Shown: piece after piece, positions 56,399-64,000 of the stretch | How the letters are laid out: every line of letters begins with the position of its first letter | Position numbering within the stretch: the first letter of the stretch is position 1 | From: Solwaraspora sp. WMMA2065 | Lineage (GTDB): Bacteria; Actinomycetota; Actinomycetes; Mycobacteriales; Micromonosporaceae | Length of the DNA: 64,000 nucleotides | Assembly (NCBI RefSeq): GCF_030345075.1 | Contig: NZ_CP128361.1 | Span: 3,968,001 to 4,032,000 of the forward strand | Direction: 5' to 3' | Notes under the pieces: generated by a model | Seen by the model: only the letters and a program-made list of their open reading frames with translations | Databases searched by the model: none | Told to the model about the DNA's origin: nothing | Translations under genes and position numbers: made by a program

Positions 56399-58177
56399 TC
56401 ACCAGCGGCCGAGGCAGGCGTGTTCCGGATCCGGTTCGACGACCGGCGGCTGCGGGTCCGGGCCGGCGGTCAGGTCGACCAGCGCCCAGGCCGCCGTCGA
56501 CCAGCGGTCGGCGGGGAAGTCGCGGATCTCCACGATGGTGCCGTAGTCGGCGAACTCGGCGGCGACCCGGGTCGGGTAGTCGTCCGGCGCGCTGCTGAGG
56601 CTGCGGCCGTGCACGTACCAGACGCGGTCGACGTCACCGAGCCACTCGCCGAACGCCTGCGGGTCGCATTTGTCGTGATCGGACGGGTACAGCCGCACGG
56701 TGTGTGGTGCCAGGTCGTGCCGTGGTCCGTACCAGACGACCATCCGGTAGCTGAACCAGTAGAACAGCACGAGGTCGCCGGGTTGGGCACGGGCGGCCAC
56801 GTCGGCGAGCGCGGCGGGGCCGGCGTCCTTCATCTGTGGGTCGACCACCTGCCGGTACGCCGCGACGGCCGCCGGGTGGGCGATCACCGGCAGCACGGCG
56901 ACGGCCAGCATCAGCACCACGGACGCCACCGCCACCCGGCCGGCTCGCCGGGCCCCGGTACCAACGCGCGAGGTCAGCCCGGTGCCGACCCGGGAGGTCA
57001 GCCGAGTGCCGGCGTGCAGAGCCAGCCGTACGCCGCCGTCGAGGCCGGCGACCACCAGGATCACCGTCGGGGCGATCAGCCAGGTCGCCACCCGGTCGGC
57101 GAGCGGCAGACCACGGGCCGCCGCAGCGGCCACTGCCACCAGCAGGGTCCCGCCGAGCATCGCCGCCCACAGCGACCGGCGACGCCAGATCAGCACGGCG
57201 ACGCCGGCCACGGCCAGCAGCAGGACCAGCAGCGGTTGACGCCAGTCCAGGGTCACCGTGACGAAGCTGGACCACATCCGGGGCAGCCAGGCGAGGATGT
57301 CCACCGGCCCGGAGCCGGCCGGCGGGGTGCCGTCGGCGAAGTAGTCGGACTGGCCGGGCATGAACGGGAACCGGCGACGGCGGTCGATCAGGTAGCCGGC
57401 GAAGGCGACCGCCGGCGCGGAGCCGGCGAGCAGGACCGCCACGTCGGTCCAGCGTCGGCGCAGGGCCAGCAGCAGGGTCATGCCGGCGACGGCGGCGGCG
57501 AGCACCAGCACCGCGGTCAGGCTGACGAAGACGGCGACCAAGGTGGCCGCCGCCCAGCCGACCGGGATCAGCCAGCGGGACCGGCCTCGGCGGGAGCCGA
57601 CCGACGCAAAATACCGGTCCCCGAGCAGCAGCACCGCCAGGGCGACCGCCGATTCGACGGCGTACTGCTTGAGCTCGCCGACGTAGGTCAGGATCATCGG
57701 CGCGGCGGCGATCAGCGCGGTCGCGGCGACCGCCGCCCACCGCCCGACCACCCGGCGGGTGATGATCGCGGTCAACACCAGGACGGCCAGCATGCCGGCC
57801 AGCGACGGCAGCCGCAGCACCCGTTCGCCGTCGCCGAACGCCAACCACAGGGTCTTCTCCAGCCACAGCCAGCCGACCGGGGCGACCTGCTGGAACTCCA
57901 TCCCCCTGGTCAGTTCGAGGAAGGTGCGGCGCAGGTTGATGGCGATGGCTGTCTCGTCGTTCCACAGCCAGTTGCCGGCGGCCCAGACCGCGATCTGCCC
58001 GGCTGCGCCGGCGGCCAGGGTCACGGCGAGGGCGATCCGGGCCGGCCAGCGCAGCCGGTCCCGGGGCGGCTGGCGTAGCCGGTCCCCCGACGGCCCACCG
58101 CTGCCGGCCGGCGGCGGCTCGTCGGGCCGGTCGGCCCGGCCGTCCGCACGCTCCTGGGTGGACGTGGCACCGGTCAT
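56399..58177 (-). CDS. Polytopic membrane glycosyltransferase, GT39/ArnT-like
   Basis: 592 residues from ATG 58177, overlapping the nuoH stop (ATGA). After ~45 cytoplasmic residues there are about ten to twelve helices; the first outside loop has NWLWNDETAIAINLRR, an acidic motif typical of polyprenyl-phosphate-dependent glycosyltransferases, and is followed by PVGWLWLEK. The C-terminal ~165 residues are a soluble exported domain. Likely sugar transfer from a lipid carrier to an envelope acceptor; donor and acceptor unknown. Its place between nuoH and nuoI is unexpected. Confidence 0.8.
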   Translation of the reverse strand: MTGATSTQERADGRADRPDEPPPAGSGGPSGDRLRQPPRDRLRWPARIALAVTLAAGAAGQIAVWAAGNWLWNDETAIAINLRRTFLELTRGMEFQQVAPVGWLWLEKTLWLAFGDGERVLRLPSLAGMLAVLVLTAIITRRVVGRWAAVAATALIAAAPMILTYVGELKQYAVESAVALAVLLLGDRYFASVGSRRGRSRWLIPVGWAAATLVAVFVSLTAVLVLAAAVAGMTLLLALRRRWTDVAVLLAGSAPAVAFAGYLIDRRRRFPFMPGQSDYFADGTPPAGSGPVDILAWLPRMWSSFVTVTLDWRQPLLVLLLAVAGVAVLIWRRRSLWAAMLGGTLLVAVAAAAARGLPLADRVATWLIAPTVILVVAGLDGGVRLALHAGTRLTSRVGTGLTSRVGTGARRAGRVAVASVVLMLAVAVLPVIAHPAAVAAYRQVVDPQMKDAGPAALADVAARAQPGDLVLFYWFSYRMVVWYGPRHDLAPHTVRLYPSDHDKCDPQAFGEWLGDVDRVWYVHGRSLSSAPDDYPTRVAAEFADYGTIVEIRDFPADRWSTAAWALVDLTAGPDPQPPVVEPDPEHACLGRW

Positions 58178-59139
58178 CCGATGGCCACCTTCACCCCTGC
58201 CGTGAGCACCAGCTGGGCCAGGGCGAGCGGCACCAGCACCAGCCAGCACAACCGTTGCAGCTGGTCCTCGCGCAGCCGGGGGAACGACACCCGCACCCAG
58301 ATGATCACGAACGCGACGGCGAAGACCTTCAGCAGCGTCCACAGCCAGCCGAGCTGTTCGACGCCGAACGGCCCCTGCCAGCCGCCGAGGAACAGCACGG
58401 TGGTCAGCGCGGCGATGACGACGATGCCGGCGTACTCGGCGAGCAGGAAGAACGCGAACCGCAGCCCGGTGTACTCGGTCAGGTAGCCGAAGACCAGTTC
58501 ACTGTCGGCGATCGGCATGTCGAACGGCGGGCGGCGGATCTCGGCCATGCCGGCGAGGAAGAACACGATCAGGGCGGGTGCCTGCCAGAGCAGCCACCAG
58601 GGCCGCCACGCTTCGACGATGCCGGACAGCGACAGGGTGCCGGCGGCCATCGCGACGCTGGCGGCGGCGAGCACCAGCGGCAGTTCGTAGGCGAGCAGCT
58701 GGGCGGCGCCGCGCAGCCCGCCGAGCAGGCTGTACTTGTTGGCCGACGCCCAGGCGGCCATCAGCACGGCGACGACGCCGACGCCCATCACGGCCAGGAC
58801 GAAGAACAGGCCGACGTCGAGCGGCTGGCCGACGAGGTCGCCCGGCCCGAGGGGGATGACGAGCAGGACCAGCAGGTACGGCACGAGGGCGATCGCCGGG
58901 GCGAGCCGGAACACCGGCCGGTCGGCGGCGCGCGGGGTGATGTCCTCCTTCTGCACGAACTTGACGCCGTCGGCGATGAGTTGCGCCCAGCCGTGGAAGC
59001 CTCCGGCGTACATCGGGCCGAGCCGGCCCTGCATGTGCGCCATCGCCTTGTGTTCCAGCTGCCCGACGAGCAGCGGCAGGGTGAGGAACGCGACGACGAC
59101 GGCACCGACCCGGATCGTCAACTCCAGCCAGAGCGGCAT
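58174..59139 (-). CDS. nuoH: Complex I subunit H (NuoH)
   Basis: 321 residues, eight or so helices, the quinone-chamber subunit. Conserved GPMYAGGFHGWAQLIADGVKF, QKEDITP and FFLLAEYAGIVV are seen. ATG 59139 shares a base with the nuoC stop; the stop overlaps the glycosyltransferase start. Confidence 0.96.
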   Translation of the reverse strand: MPLWLELTIRVGAVVVAFLTLPLLVGQLEHKAMAHMQGRLGPMYAGGFHGWAQLIADGVKFVQKEDITPRAADRPVFRLAPAIALVPYLLVLLVIPLGPGDLVGQPLDVGLFFVLAVMGVGVVAVLMAAWASANKYSLLGGLRGAAQLLAYELPLVLAAASVAMAAGTLSLSGIVEAWRPWWLLWQAPALIVFFLAGMAEIRRPPFDMPIADSELVFGYLTEYTGLRFAFFLLAEYAGIVVIAALTTVLFLGGWQGPFGVEQLGWLWTLLKVFAVAFVIIWVRVSFPRLREDQLQRLCWLVLVPLALAQLVLTAGVKVAIG

Positions 59140-59855
59140 CAGTCCGTACCCCCGCCGGGTCGGCCGCGGTCGGGGCCGGCGGCGCGCGCGGGCCGCGTAC
59201 CGCCGTCGGGGTCGGCGTCGGGCGCGGACCTGGCGGCCTGCGGACCCCATTCGGTCGGCAGCGGTACGCCCGGTGGCCGCATCGGGGCCCGCCGGGCTCC
59301 CCCGCCGCCGCCGGCCGGTTCGCCCGGTTCCTTCGCACCCGGCCACGGCTTGGCGACCCGGGCGGCGAGGACGAACTCCTTGCGCAGCGGGTGGCCTTCG
59401 AACTCGGGGGGCAGCAGCAGCGGGGTGAGGGCCGGGTGGCCGACGAAGTGGACACCGAACATCTCGTGGGTTTCCCGCTCGTGCCAGTCGGCGCCGGGGA
59501 ACACGTCGACCACGGACAGCAGCTCGGGGCGTTCGCGCGGCACCCGGGTGCGCAGCAGCAGGCCGTGCCGGTGCCGGGTGGACCACAGGTGGGCGACGAT
59601 CGCGAAGCCGTCGTCGAGCTCGTCGACGGCGGAGAGCCAGTCGAAGAAGTCGCAGGCCAGGTCGGCGTCGTCGCGGGCGGCGGCGAGCGCGGCCGGCCAG
59701 CTGTCGGCGGGTACGTCGACGGTGGCGCGGGCGTACCGGTCGCCGCCGCCGGAGACCGTGGCGGTGACCTGCGCGGTGACCTGCGCTGCCTCCGACGCAG
59801 CCGCCGGCTGGTCGAGCAGGCTGACCAGGTGCGCGCCGATCTCGTCGGGGGTCAT
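59139..59855 (-). CDS. nuoC: Complex I subunit C (NuoC)
   Basis: 238 residues from ATG 59855. The diagnostic ERETHEMFGVHFVGHPALTP and PPEFEGHPLRKEF motifs are intact. After them is a ~55-residue Gly/Pro/Arg-rich tail. TAGGAT (59863-59868) ends 7 nt before the ATG, so this may also be leaderless. First gene of the partial nuo set; 59 bp after the sigma-factor gene. Confidence 0.95.
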   Translation of the reverse strand: MTPDEIGAHLVSLLDQPAAASEAAQVTAQVTATVSGGGDRYARATVDVPADSWPAALAAARDDADLACDFFDWLSAVDELDDGFAIVAHLWSTRHRHGLLLRTRVPRERPELLSVVDVFPGADWHERETHEMFGVHFVGHPALTPLLLPPEFEGHPLRKEFVLAARVAKPWPGAKEPGEPAGGGGGARRAPMRPPGVPLPTEWGPQAARSAPDADPDGGTRPARAAGPDRGRPGGGTD

Positions 59856-59914
59856 GGGTCTGATCCTAAGGGCGCGGTGCGCCGGAGACCGCCCCCTGCG
59901 GACCATGGCGAAGG

Positions 59915-61201
59915 TCAGGGCGCGAACGCGCCGGGCAGGTCTGCCTCACCCGGAGCAGGCGCAGCCGGGGCAGGACGAACCACACGACCGGTCAGCTGGT
60001 CGCGGCGACGGACGAGGTAAGCGGTCTCAGCGGTGTTGCGGGACAGCTCGATGGCCCTTCCGTACGCCGCCCGGGACGGTCCGCTGCGGCCCAGCCGACG
60101 CAGCAGCTCCGCCCGGGTGGCGTGGAAGGCGTGGTAGCCGTCCAGCGGCAACGCGTCCACCTCGGCCAGGGCGACCTGCGGGCCGTCGATCTCGGCGAGC
60201 GCGATCGCCCGGTTGAGCCGCACGATCGGTACGGGGTCGAGCCGTACCAGCTGGTCGTAGAGCGCGACGATCTGCGACCAGTCGGTGTCGCGGATGTCGC
60301 GGGCATCGGTGTGGACCGCGTTGATCGCGGCCAGGAGCTGGTAACGCCCCGGTGCCTGGCCGGTGGCCAGGCGTGCCCGGACCAAGGCGTGACCTTCGGC
60401 GATCAGGTCCCAGTCCCAGGCGCCCCGGTCCTGCTCGACGAGGGGGACGAGGACACCGGTTGCCGACACCCGGGCGGGTCGGCGTGCCTCGGTCAGCAGC
60501 ATCAGCGCCAGGAGTCCGACCGCCTCGCCGTCGGCCGGTAGGAGCGCGTGAACCAGCCGGGCGAGCCGGATCGCCTCGCCGGTCAGGTCGGTGCGGACCG
60601 CCTCCCGGTCCGGGTCCGAGGTCAGGTAACCCTCGTTGAAAATGAGGTAGAGGACGGCGAGCACGCCAGTGACCCGGGCCGGGACATCCGCGCGCAGCGG
60701 CACACCGTACGGGATCCTCGCGGCCTTGATCTTCGCCTTGGCGCGGGTGATCCGCTGGCCCATGGTGCTCTCCTGGACCAGGAAGGCGCGGGCGATCTCG
60801 GCGACGGTCAGCCCGCCGACCAGCCGGAGCGTCAACGCGACCCGCGCCGGTACGGCGAGTGCCGGATGGCAGCAGGTGAAGACGAGGCGGAGCCGGTCGT
60901 CGTCGATCGCGCCGAGCTGCCCGGCGGGGCCGGACAGCATCAGCGCCTCCCGGTGCTTGTCTCCGCGCCGAATGTCCCGCCGGATGCGGTCGACGGCCTT
61001 GCGCTGGGCGGTCGTGGTGAGCCAACCGTTGGGGTTCGCTGGGACACCATCGACCGGCCAGCGGTGCACGGCGGCCGCGAACGCCTCGGCGGCCATCTCC
61101 TCGGCGAGATCGAGGTCGCCGAAGCGCCTGGTCAGGGTCGCGACCAGCCGGGCCCAGTGGGCTCGGTAGGCCCCGGCGACGGCCTCGTCCACGTCGGTCA
61201 T
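59915..61201 (-). CDS. ECF sigma factor with SnoaL/TPR-like C-terminal domain (ECF42 type)
   Basis: 428 residues from ATG 61201. N-terminal sigma-70 region 2 (LAEEMAAEAFAAAVHRWPVDG, NPNGWLTTTAQRKAVDRIRR), region 4 (LTLRLVGGLTVAEIARAFLVQESTMGQRITRAKAKI), then a ~230-residue helical extension (DUF6596-type; VRLNRAIALAEIDGP). This layout and the upstream YCII gene match the ECF42 class, for which no anti-sigma factor is known. Start overlaps the YCII gene by 4 nt (ATGA). Confidence 0.93.
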   Translation of the reverse strand: MTDVDEAVAGAYRAHWARLVATLTRRFGDLDLAEEMAAEAFAAAVHRWPVDGVPANPNGWLTTTAQRKAVDRIRRDIRRGDKHREALMLSGPAGQLGAIDDDRLRLVFTCCHPALAVPARVALTLRLVGGLTVAEIARAFLVQESTMGQRITRAKAKIKAARIPYGVPLRADVPARVTGVLAVLYLIFNEGYLTSDPDREAVRTDLTGEAIRLARLVHALLPADGEAVGLLALMLLTEARRPARVSATGVLVPLVEQDRGAWDWDLIAEGHALVRARLATGQAPGRYQLLAAINAVHTDARDIRDTDWSQIVALYDQLVRLDPVPIVRLNRAIALAEIDGPQVALAEVDALPLDGYHAFHATRAELLRRLGRSGPSRAAYGRAIELSRNTAETAYLVRRRDQLTGRVVRPAPAAPAPGEADLPGAFAP

Positions 61202-61530
61202 GCGGCCAGGAACGGCCGCAGCTCGACTCGGCGGTTGCAATGCTTCGAGCCGAGGGCTGCGAGCCGCAGCGCGACGTCGAGATGTGGTGCGGTGATCACC
61301 CAGAAGCCGGCGATGTACTCCTTCGATTCCAGGTACGGTCCATCGGTGATCACCGCCTCCTCGGCGCGGCCGTCGACGACGGTGGCGGTGGACGGTGCGG
61401 CGAGGCCACCGGCGAACACCCAGTGACCGTCGGCCACAAGCTGCTCGTTGAAGGCGTCGATCGCGGCCATCTCGGTGGGCGTAGCGCTACCGGTCGCCTC
61501 GTCCAGCACGGAGATCAGGTACTGCGTCAT
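61198..61530 (-). CDS. YCII/DGPF domain protein
   Basis: 110 residues from ATG 61530, AGGAG upstream. Small ferredoxin-like alpha/beta fold with VITDGPYLESKEYIAGFWVI, the DGP(F/Y) signature. Genetic partner of ECF42 sigma factors in many actinomycetes; likely a stress- or ligand-sensing component. Divergent from the dehydrogenase gene at 61695. Confidence 0.9.
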   Translation of the reverse strand: MTQYLISVLDEATGSATPTEMAAIDAFNEQLVADGHWVFAGGLAAPSTATVVDGRAEEAVITDGPYLESKEYIAGFWVITAPHLDVALRLAALGSKHCNRRVELRPFLAA

Positions 61531-61694
61531 GGTCGTCTCCTGTCTGCAGCTGTCTTCAGGTGGCCGCCCTCCGGAGGCTGCCCCATCCTCATTACGCGCG
61601 CGAGGGCCGCGATCCGACACGACGCCCGTGCCGCGATCGAAACTCAGCCCGGCTTCGCGGTGTAGCTCCCCGCCGTACGGGGCAACCCGCCGGC

Positions 61695-62732
61695 ATGCGT
61701 GCGCTGACTGTCACCCCTGGCAAGGCCGACTCGCTGCGGCTCGTCGACGACGCGCCGGAGCCGTCACCCGACGAGGGTGAGATGCTGGTCGAGGCGGTCG
61801 CGGTCGGCATCTGCGGCACCGACGGGGAGATCCTCGCCGGTGACTACGGCGAACCGCCGCCGGGCCGGGACACGCTGGTCCTCGGCCACGAGTCGCTGGG
61901 CCGGGTGATCGAGGATCCGAGCGGGACGACGCGGCCGGGTGACCTGGTCGCCGGGATCGTCCGGCACCGGGATCCGGTGCCCTGCCGGTACTGCGCGGCC
62001 GGCGAGTGGGACATGTGCACCAACGGGCGGTACACCGAGTGCGGGATCAAGGGCATCGACGGGTTCGCCCGGCAGCGGTGGCGGGTGCCGGCCGAGTACG
62101 CCGTACCGCTGCGGCCGGAGCTGGGGCTGGCCGGGGTGCTGCTGGAGCCGACCAGTGTGGTCGCGAAGGCCTGGGACCACGTCGACCGGATCGGCGCGCG
62201 TGGTTTCTGGGCGCCGCGGCGGGTGCTGGTCACCGGGGCCGGCCCGATCGGGCTGCTGGCGGCGCTGCTGGGCGTGCAGCGTGGTCTGGAGACGCATGTG
62301 CTGGCCCGGGGCACGTCGGGGCCGAAGCCGGAGCTGGCCCGCCGGCTGGGTGCGACGTACCACGCGGTGCCGGTGGATGAGCTGGACTTCGACCCGGACG
62401 TCATCATCGAGTGCACCGGCGCGCCGCCGGTGGTGCGTGAGGTGTTCAACAGGTTGGCGCCGAACGGCATCGGCTGTCTGACCGGGATCAACACCCACGC
62501 CCACCACACCGAACTGGACCTCAACGAGTTGAACCGGTGCCTGGTGTTGAAGAACAACGTCATCTTCGGCACGGTCAACGCCAACCGCCGGCACTGGCAG
62601 CAGGCCGCCGACGCGCTGGCCCGCGCCGACAACGACTGGCTGACGAGCATGATCACCCACCGGTACGGTCTGGACGACTACCAGCGGGCGTACGCCGAGG
62701 AGGAAGGCATCAAGACGGTCATCGAGTTCTGA
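61695..62732 (+). CDS. Zinc-dependent MDR dehydrogenase (glucose/alcohol dehydrogenase-like)
   Basis: 345 residues from ATG 61695. Catalytic-zinc motifs GICGTDGEI and GHESLGRV; structural zinc cysteines in CRYCAAGEWDMCTNGRYTEC; Rossmann motif GAGPIGLL. The C-terminal region (GTVNANRRHWQQAADAL) matches archaeal/actinobacterial glucose 1-dehydrogenase-type proteins, so a sugar substrate is plausible. No clear ribosome-binding site; CCCCGCCGTACGGGG hairpin just upstream. Not obviously linked to either neighbour. Confidence 0.88.
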   Translation: MRALTVTPGKADSLRLVDDAPEPSPDEGEMLVEAVAVGICGTDGEILAGDYGEPPPGRDTLVLGHESLGRVIEDPSGTTRPGDLVAGIVRHRDPVPCRYCAAGEWDMCTNGRYTECGIKGIDGFARQRWRVPAEYAVPLRPELGLAGVLLEPTSVVAKAWDHVDRIGARGFWAPRRVLVTGAGPIGLLAALLGVQRGLETHVLARGTSGPKPELARRLGATYHAVPVDELDFDPDVIIECTGAPPVVREVFNRLAPNGIGCLTGINTHAHHTELDLNELNRCLVLKNNVIFGTVNANRRHWQQAADALARADNDWLTSMITHRYGLDDYQRAYAEEEGIKTVIEF

Positions 62733-62764
62733 CCGCGGCGGCCGACCGGTCGGACACGTGCGCG

Positions 62765-63630
62765 TCAGGCCGGTCGCCAGTGGTCGGCGTGGGCGGTGCA
62801 GAAGTCGCGCAGGCTGGTCGGTGCCCGGCCGGTGACGTCGGCGACCGTACTGGTGGTCCGGTCCTCGGCTCCGGCGGCGATGGCACCGTCCATGCCGGCC
62901 AGCAGTTCGGCGAAGCCGTCCGGGATGCCACTGCCGACGAGCCGGCGGCGCATGGTGTCGACGTCGACCGTACGGTGCCGGACCGGTCGGCCGGCGACCT
63001 CGCTGACCGTGGCCGCGACCTCGGTGTAGCTGTGCGCCTGCGGGCCGGTGAGCAGGTGCTCGGTGTTGTGCGGCACCGGGTCGGTCGACGCCCGTACGGC
63101 GACGGCGGCGATGTCGGCGGCGTCGATGAAGGCGACCCGGCCGTCGCCGGTGGCGGTGACGATCTCGCCGTCGCGGCGGATGCTGGCGCCGTGGTGATGG
63201 TGCTCGGCAACGAAGTTCTGCATGAACCAGGACGGGCTCAGCACCGCCCACTCCGGGAACCGGTCGGTGACGGCGGTGGGTAGTCGGCCGGGGCCGGGGT
63301 TGCCGGTGCGGATCGCCGAGGAGCTGAGCAGCACGACCCGGCGTACGCCGGCGTCCTGGGCCAGATCCAGGAACGCGCCGACCTGGCCGACCGGGTCGGC
63401 GCTGACCGGCGGCGGCATCAGGTAGACGGCGTGGACGCCGTCGACGGCGGGGCGGTGGGTGGCCGGGTCGTGCCAGTCGAAGGGGATGTGGTGGGCGGCG
63501 GCGGCCGGGTCGGTGGGGCGGTGCCGGCTGGCGGCCGCACCGGGTGGCCGGCGGCGGCGAGGGCGGCGACGATGTGCCGGCCGATGTTGCCGGTCGCGCC
63601 GGTGATCAGGACGGTCCGCTGGTCGGGCAT
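62765..63630 (-). pseudogene. NmrA-like NAD(P)-binding protein, frameshifted
   Basis: ATG 63630 (GAGGAG upstream) opens a Rossmann N-terminus (MPDQRTVLITGATGNIGRH) that reads only to about residue 33 before going out of frame. The rest, from ASRHRPTDPAAAAHHIPFDW to the end, is well conserved in another frame. A single missing base near 63531-63537 in GC-rich DNA explains both halves. The restored protein would be about 288 residues of the NmrA/atypical short-chain dehydrogenase family. Real mutation and sequencing error cannot be told apart here. Confidence 0.8.
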
Positions 63631-63686
63631 GGTGCTCCTCGGTCGGGGGGCGGGTTCCGGGTCGGCTCACGGCGCCGCACCGGTAT

Positions 63687-63731
63687 GATCCGGACTGACG
63701 GTCCGGATCAACTATACGGACCGTTGGTCCG
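63687..63731. promoter_or_regulatory. Two palindromic operators for the TetR regulator
   Basis: GATCCGGAC-5 nt-GTCCGGATC (63687-63709) and CGGACC-GTT-GGTCCG (63717-63731) share the half-site CCGGAC/GTCCGG. They lie between the divergent NmrA-like and TetR genes, as expected for autoregulation. Confidence 0.75.
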
Positions 63732-63765
63732 GATATTTGAGGCGGGGGCGAGAGGATGGTCAGCC

Positions 63766-64000
63766 GTGCCGGCAGCAGCACGTAAGGAACGGGTCGACGC
63801 CGCCCGCAACCGGGAAACCGTGCTGGCCGCCGCCGGCCGGCTGCTCGACGCCGCCGACGACCCGGACGAGGTCACCATGGACGCCATCGCCCAGGCGGCC
63901 GGCGTCGGCAAGGGCACCCTGTTCCGCGGCTTCGGCGACCGCACCGGCCTGCTGCAGGCCCTCGCCGCCCAGCGCAGCACCGCCCTGCAGGCCACCCTGC
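63766..64000 (+). CDS. TetR-family regulator, 3' end cut by window
   Basis: Starts at GTG 63766 with GAGAGG ten bases upstream; the ATG at 63757 is out of frame and stops quickly. The N-terminal helix-turn-helix is complete (MDAIAQAAGVGKGTLFRGFGDRTGLLQAL). The ligand domain lies beyond the window. It probably represses the divergent NmrA-like gene and itself. Confidence 0.9.
   Translation, partial: MPAAARKERVDAARNRETVLAAAGRLLDAADDPDEVTMDAIAQAAGVGKGTLFRGFGDRTGLLQALAAQRSTALQATL

Noticed and set aside
55736-58078. 780-codon + strand frame
   Set aside because: Mirrors the glycosyltransferase and nuoI genes on the minus strand; Gly/Gln/His/Arg-rich with no domain.

Overview
The window is very GC-rich, uses many GTG and TTG starts, and carries families typical of actinomycetes: a DUF1707 protein, a 37-residue L36, zinc-ribbon S4 and S14, an ECF sigma factor paired with a YCII/DGPF protein, and HadA/HadB-like hot-dog proteins between rpmG and secE. 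This indicates a high-GC actinomycete. Micromonosporaceae is the most likely family; that is an inference from how the proteins look, not from a database search.

Layout. 1-4410 is an edge region: an ABC-F ATPase (cut by the window start), a small-molecule/rRNA-type methyltransferase, a proline-rich membrane protein and truA. From 42.56 kb down to 4.5 kb almost everything reads on the minus strand as one large information-processing block. In transcription order it holds tRNA-Thr, tRNA-Met, rpmG, hadA-like, hadB-like, tRNA-Trp, secE, nusG, rplK, rplA, rplJ, rplL, rpoB, rpoC and two small membrane proteins. The str operon (rpsL, rpsG, fusA, tuf), the S10 operon (rpsJ to rpsQ), the spc operon (rplN to secY, adk, map) with a DUF1707 gene follow, and then the alpha operon (infA, rpmJ, rpsM, rpsK, rpsD, rpoA, rplQ). 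I could place good promoters upstream of the Thr tRNA, rplJ, rpoB, rpsL and infA. Hairpin terminators follow rplL, rpoC and rplQ, and an L10-type leader with an intrinsic attenuator precedes rplJ.

42.68-49.5 kb is more variable. It has a membrane GAF-GGDEF-EAL protein preceded by a gene for a tiny exported peptide, about 0.9 kb with no convincing gene but with AT-rich DNA and perfect inverted repeats, tRNA-Tyr, a YajQ-family protein, an MFS transporter and htpX. 49.6-59.9 kb encodes a partial complex I set, nuoC-nuoH-(membrane glycosyltransferase)-nuoI-J-K-L-M-N. It has no nuoA, B, D, E, F or G. 59.9-64 kb holds an ECF sigma/YCII pair, a zinc alcohol/sugar dehydrogenase, a frameshifted NmrA-like gene and a divergent, truncated TetR regulator with two palindromic operators between them.

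How it works together: most of the window makes the ribosome, RNA polymerase, translocon and translation factors, and its 5' leaders look like autoregulatory sites. The least explained parts are: a leader element shared by rpsL and rpsJ; the stripped-down complex I cluster with an embedded glycosyltransferase; the exported peptide/GGDEF-EAL pair beside YajQ; and several genes that appear to be leaderless.
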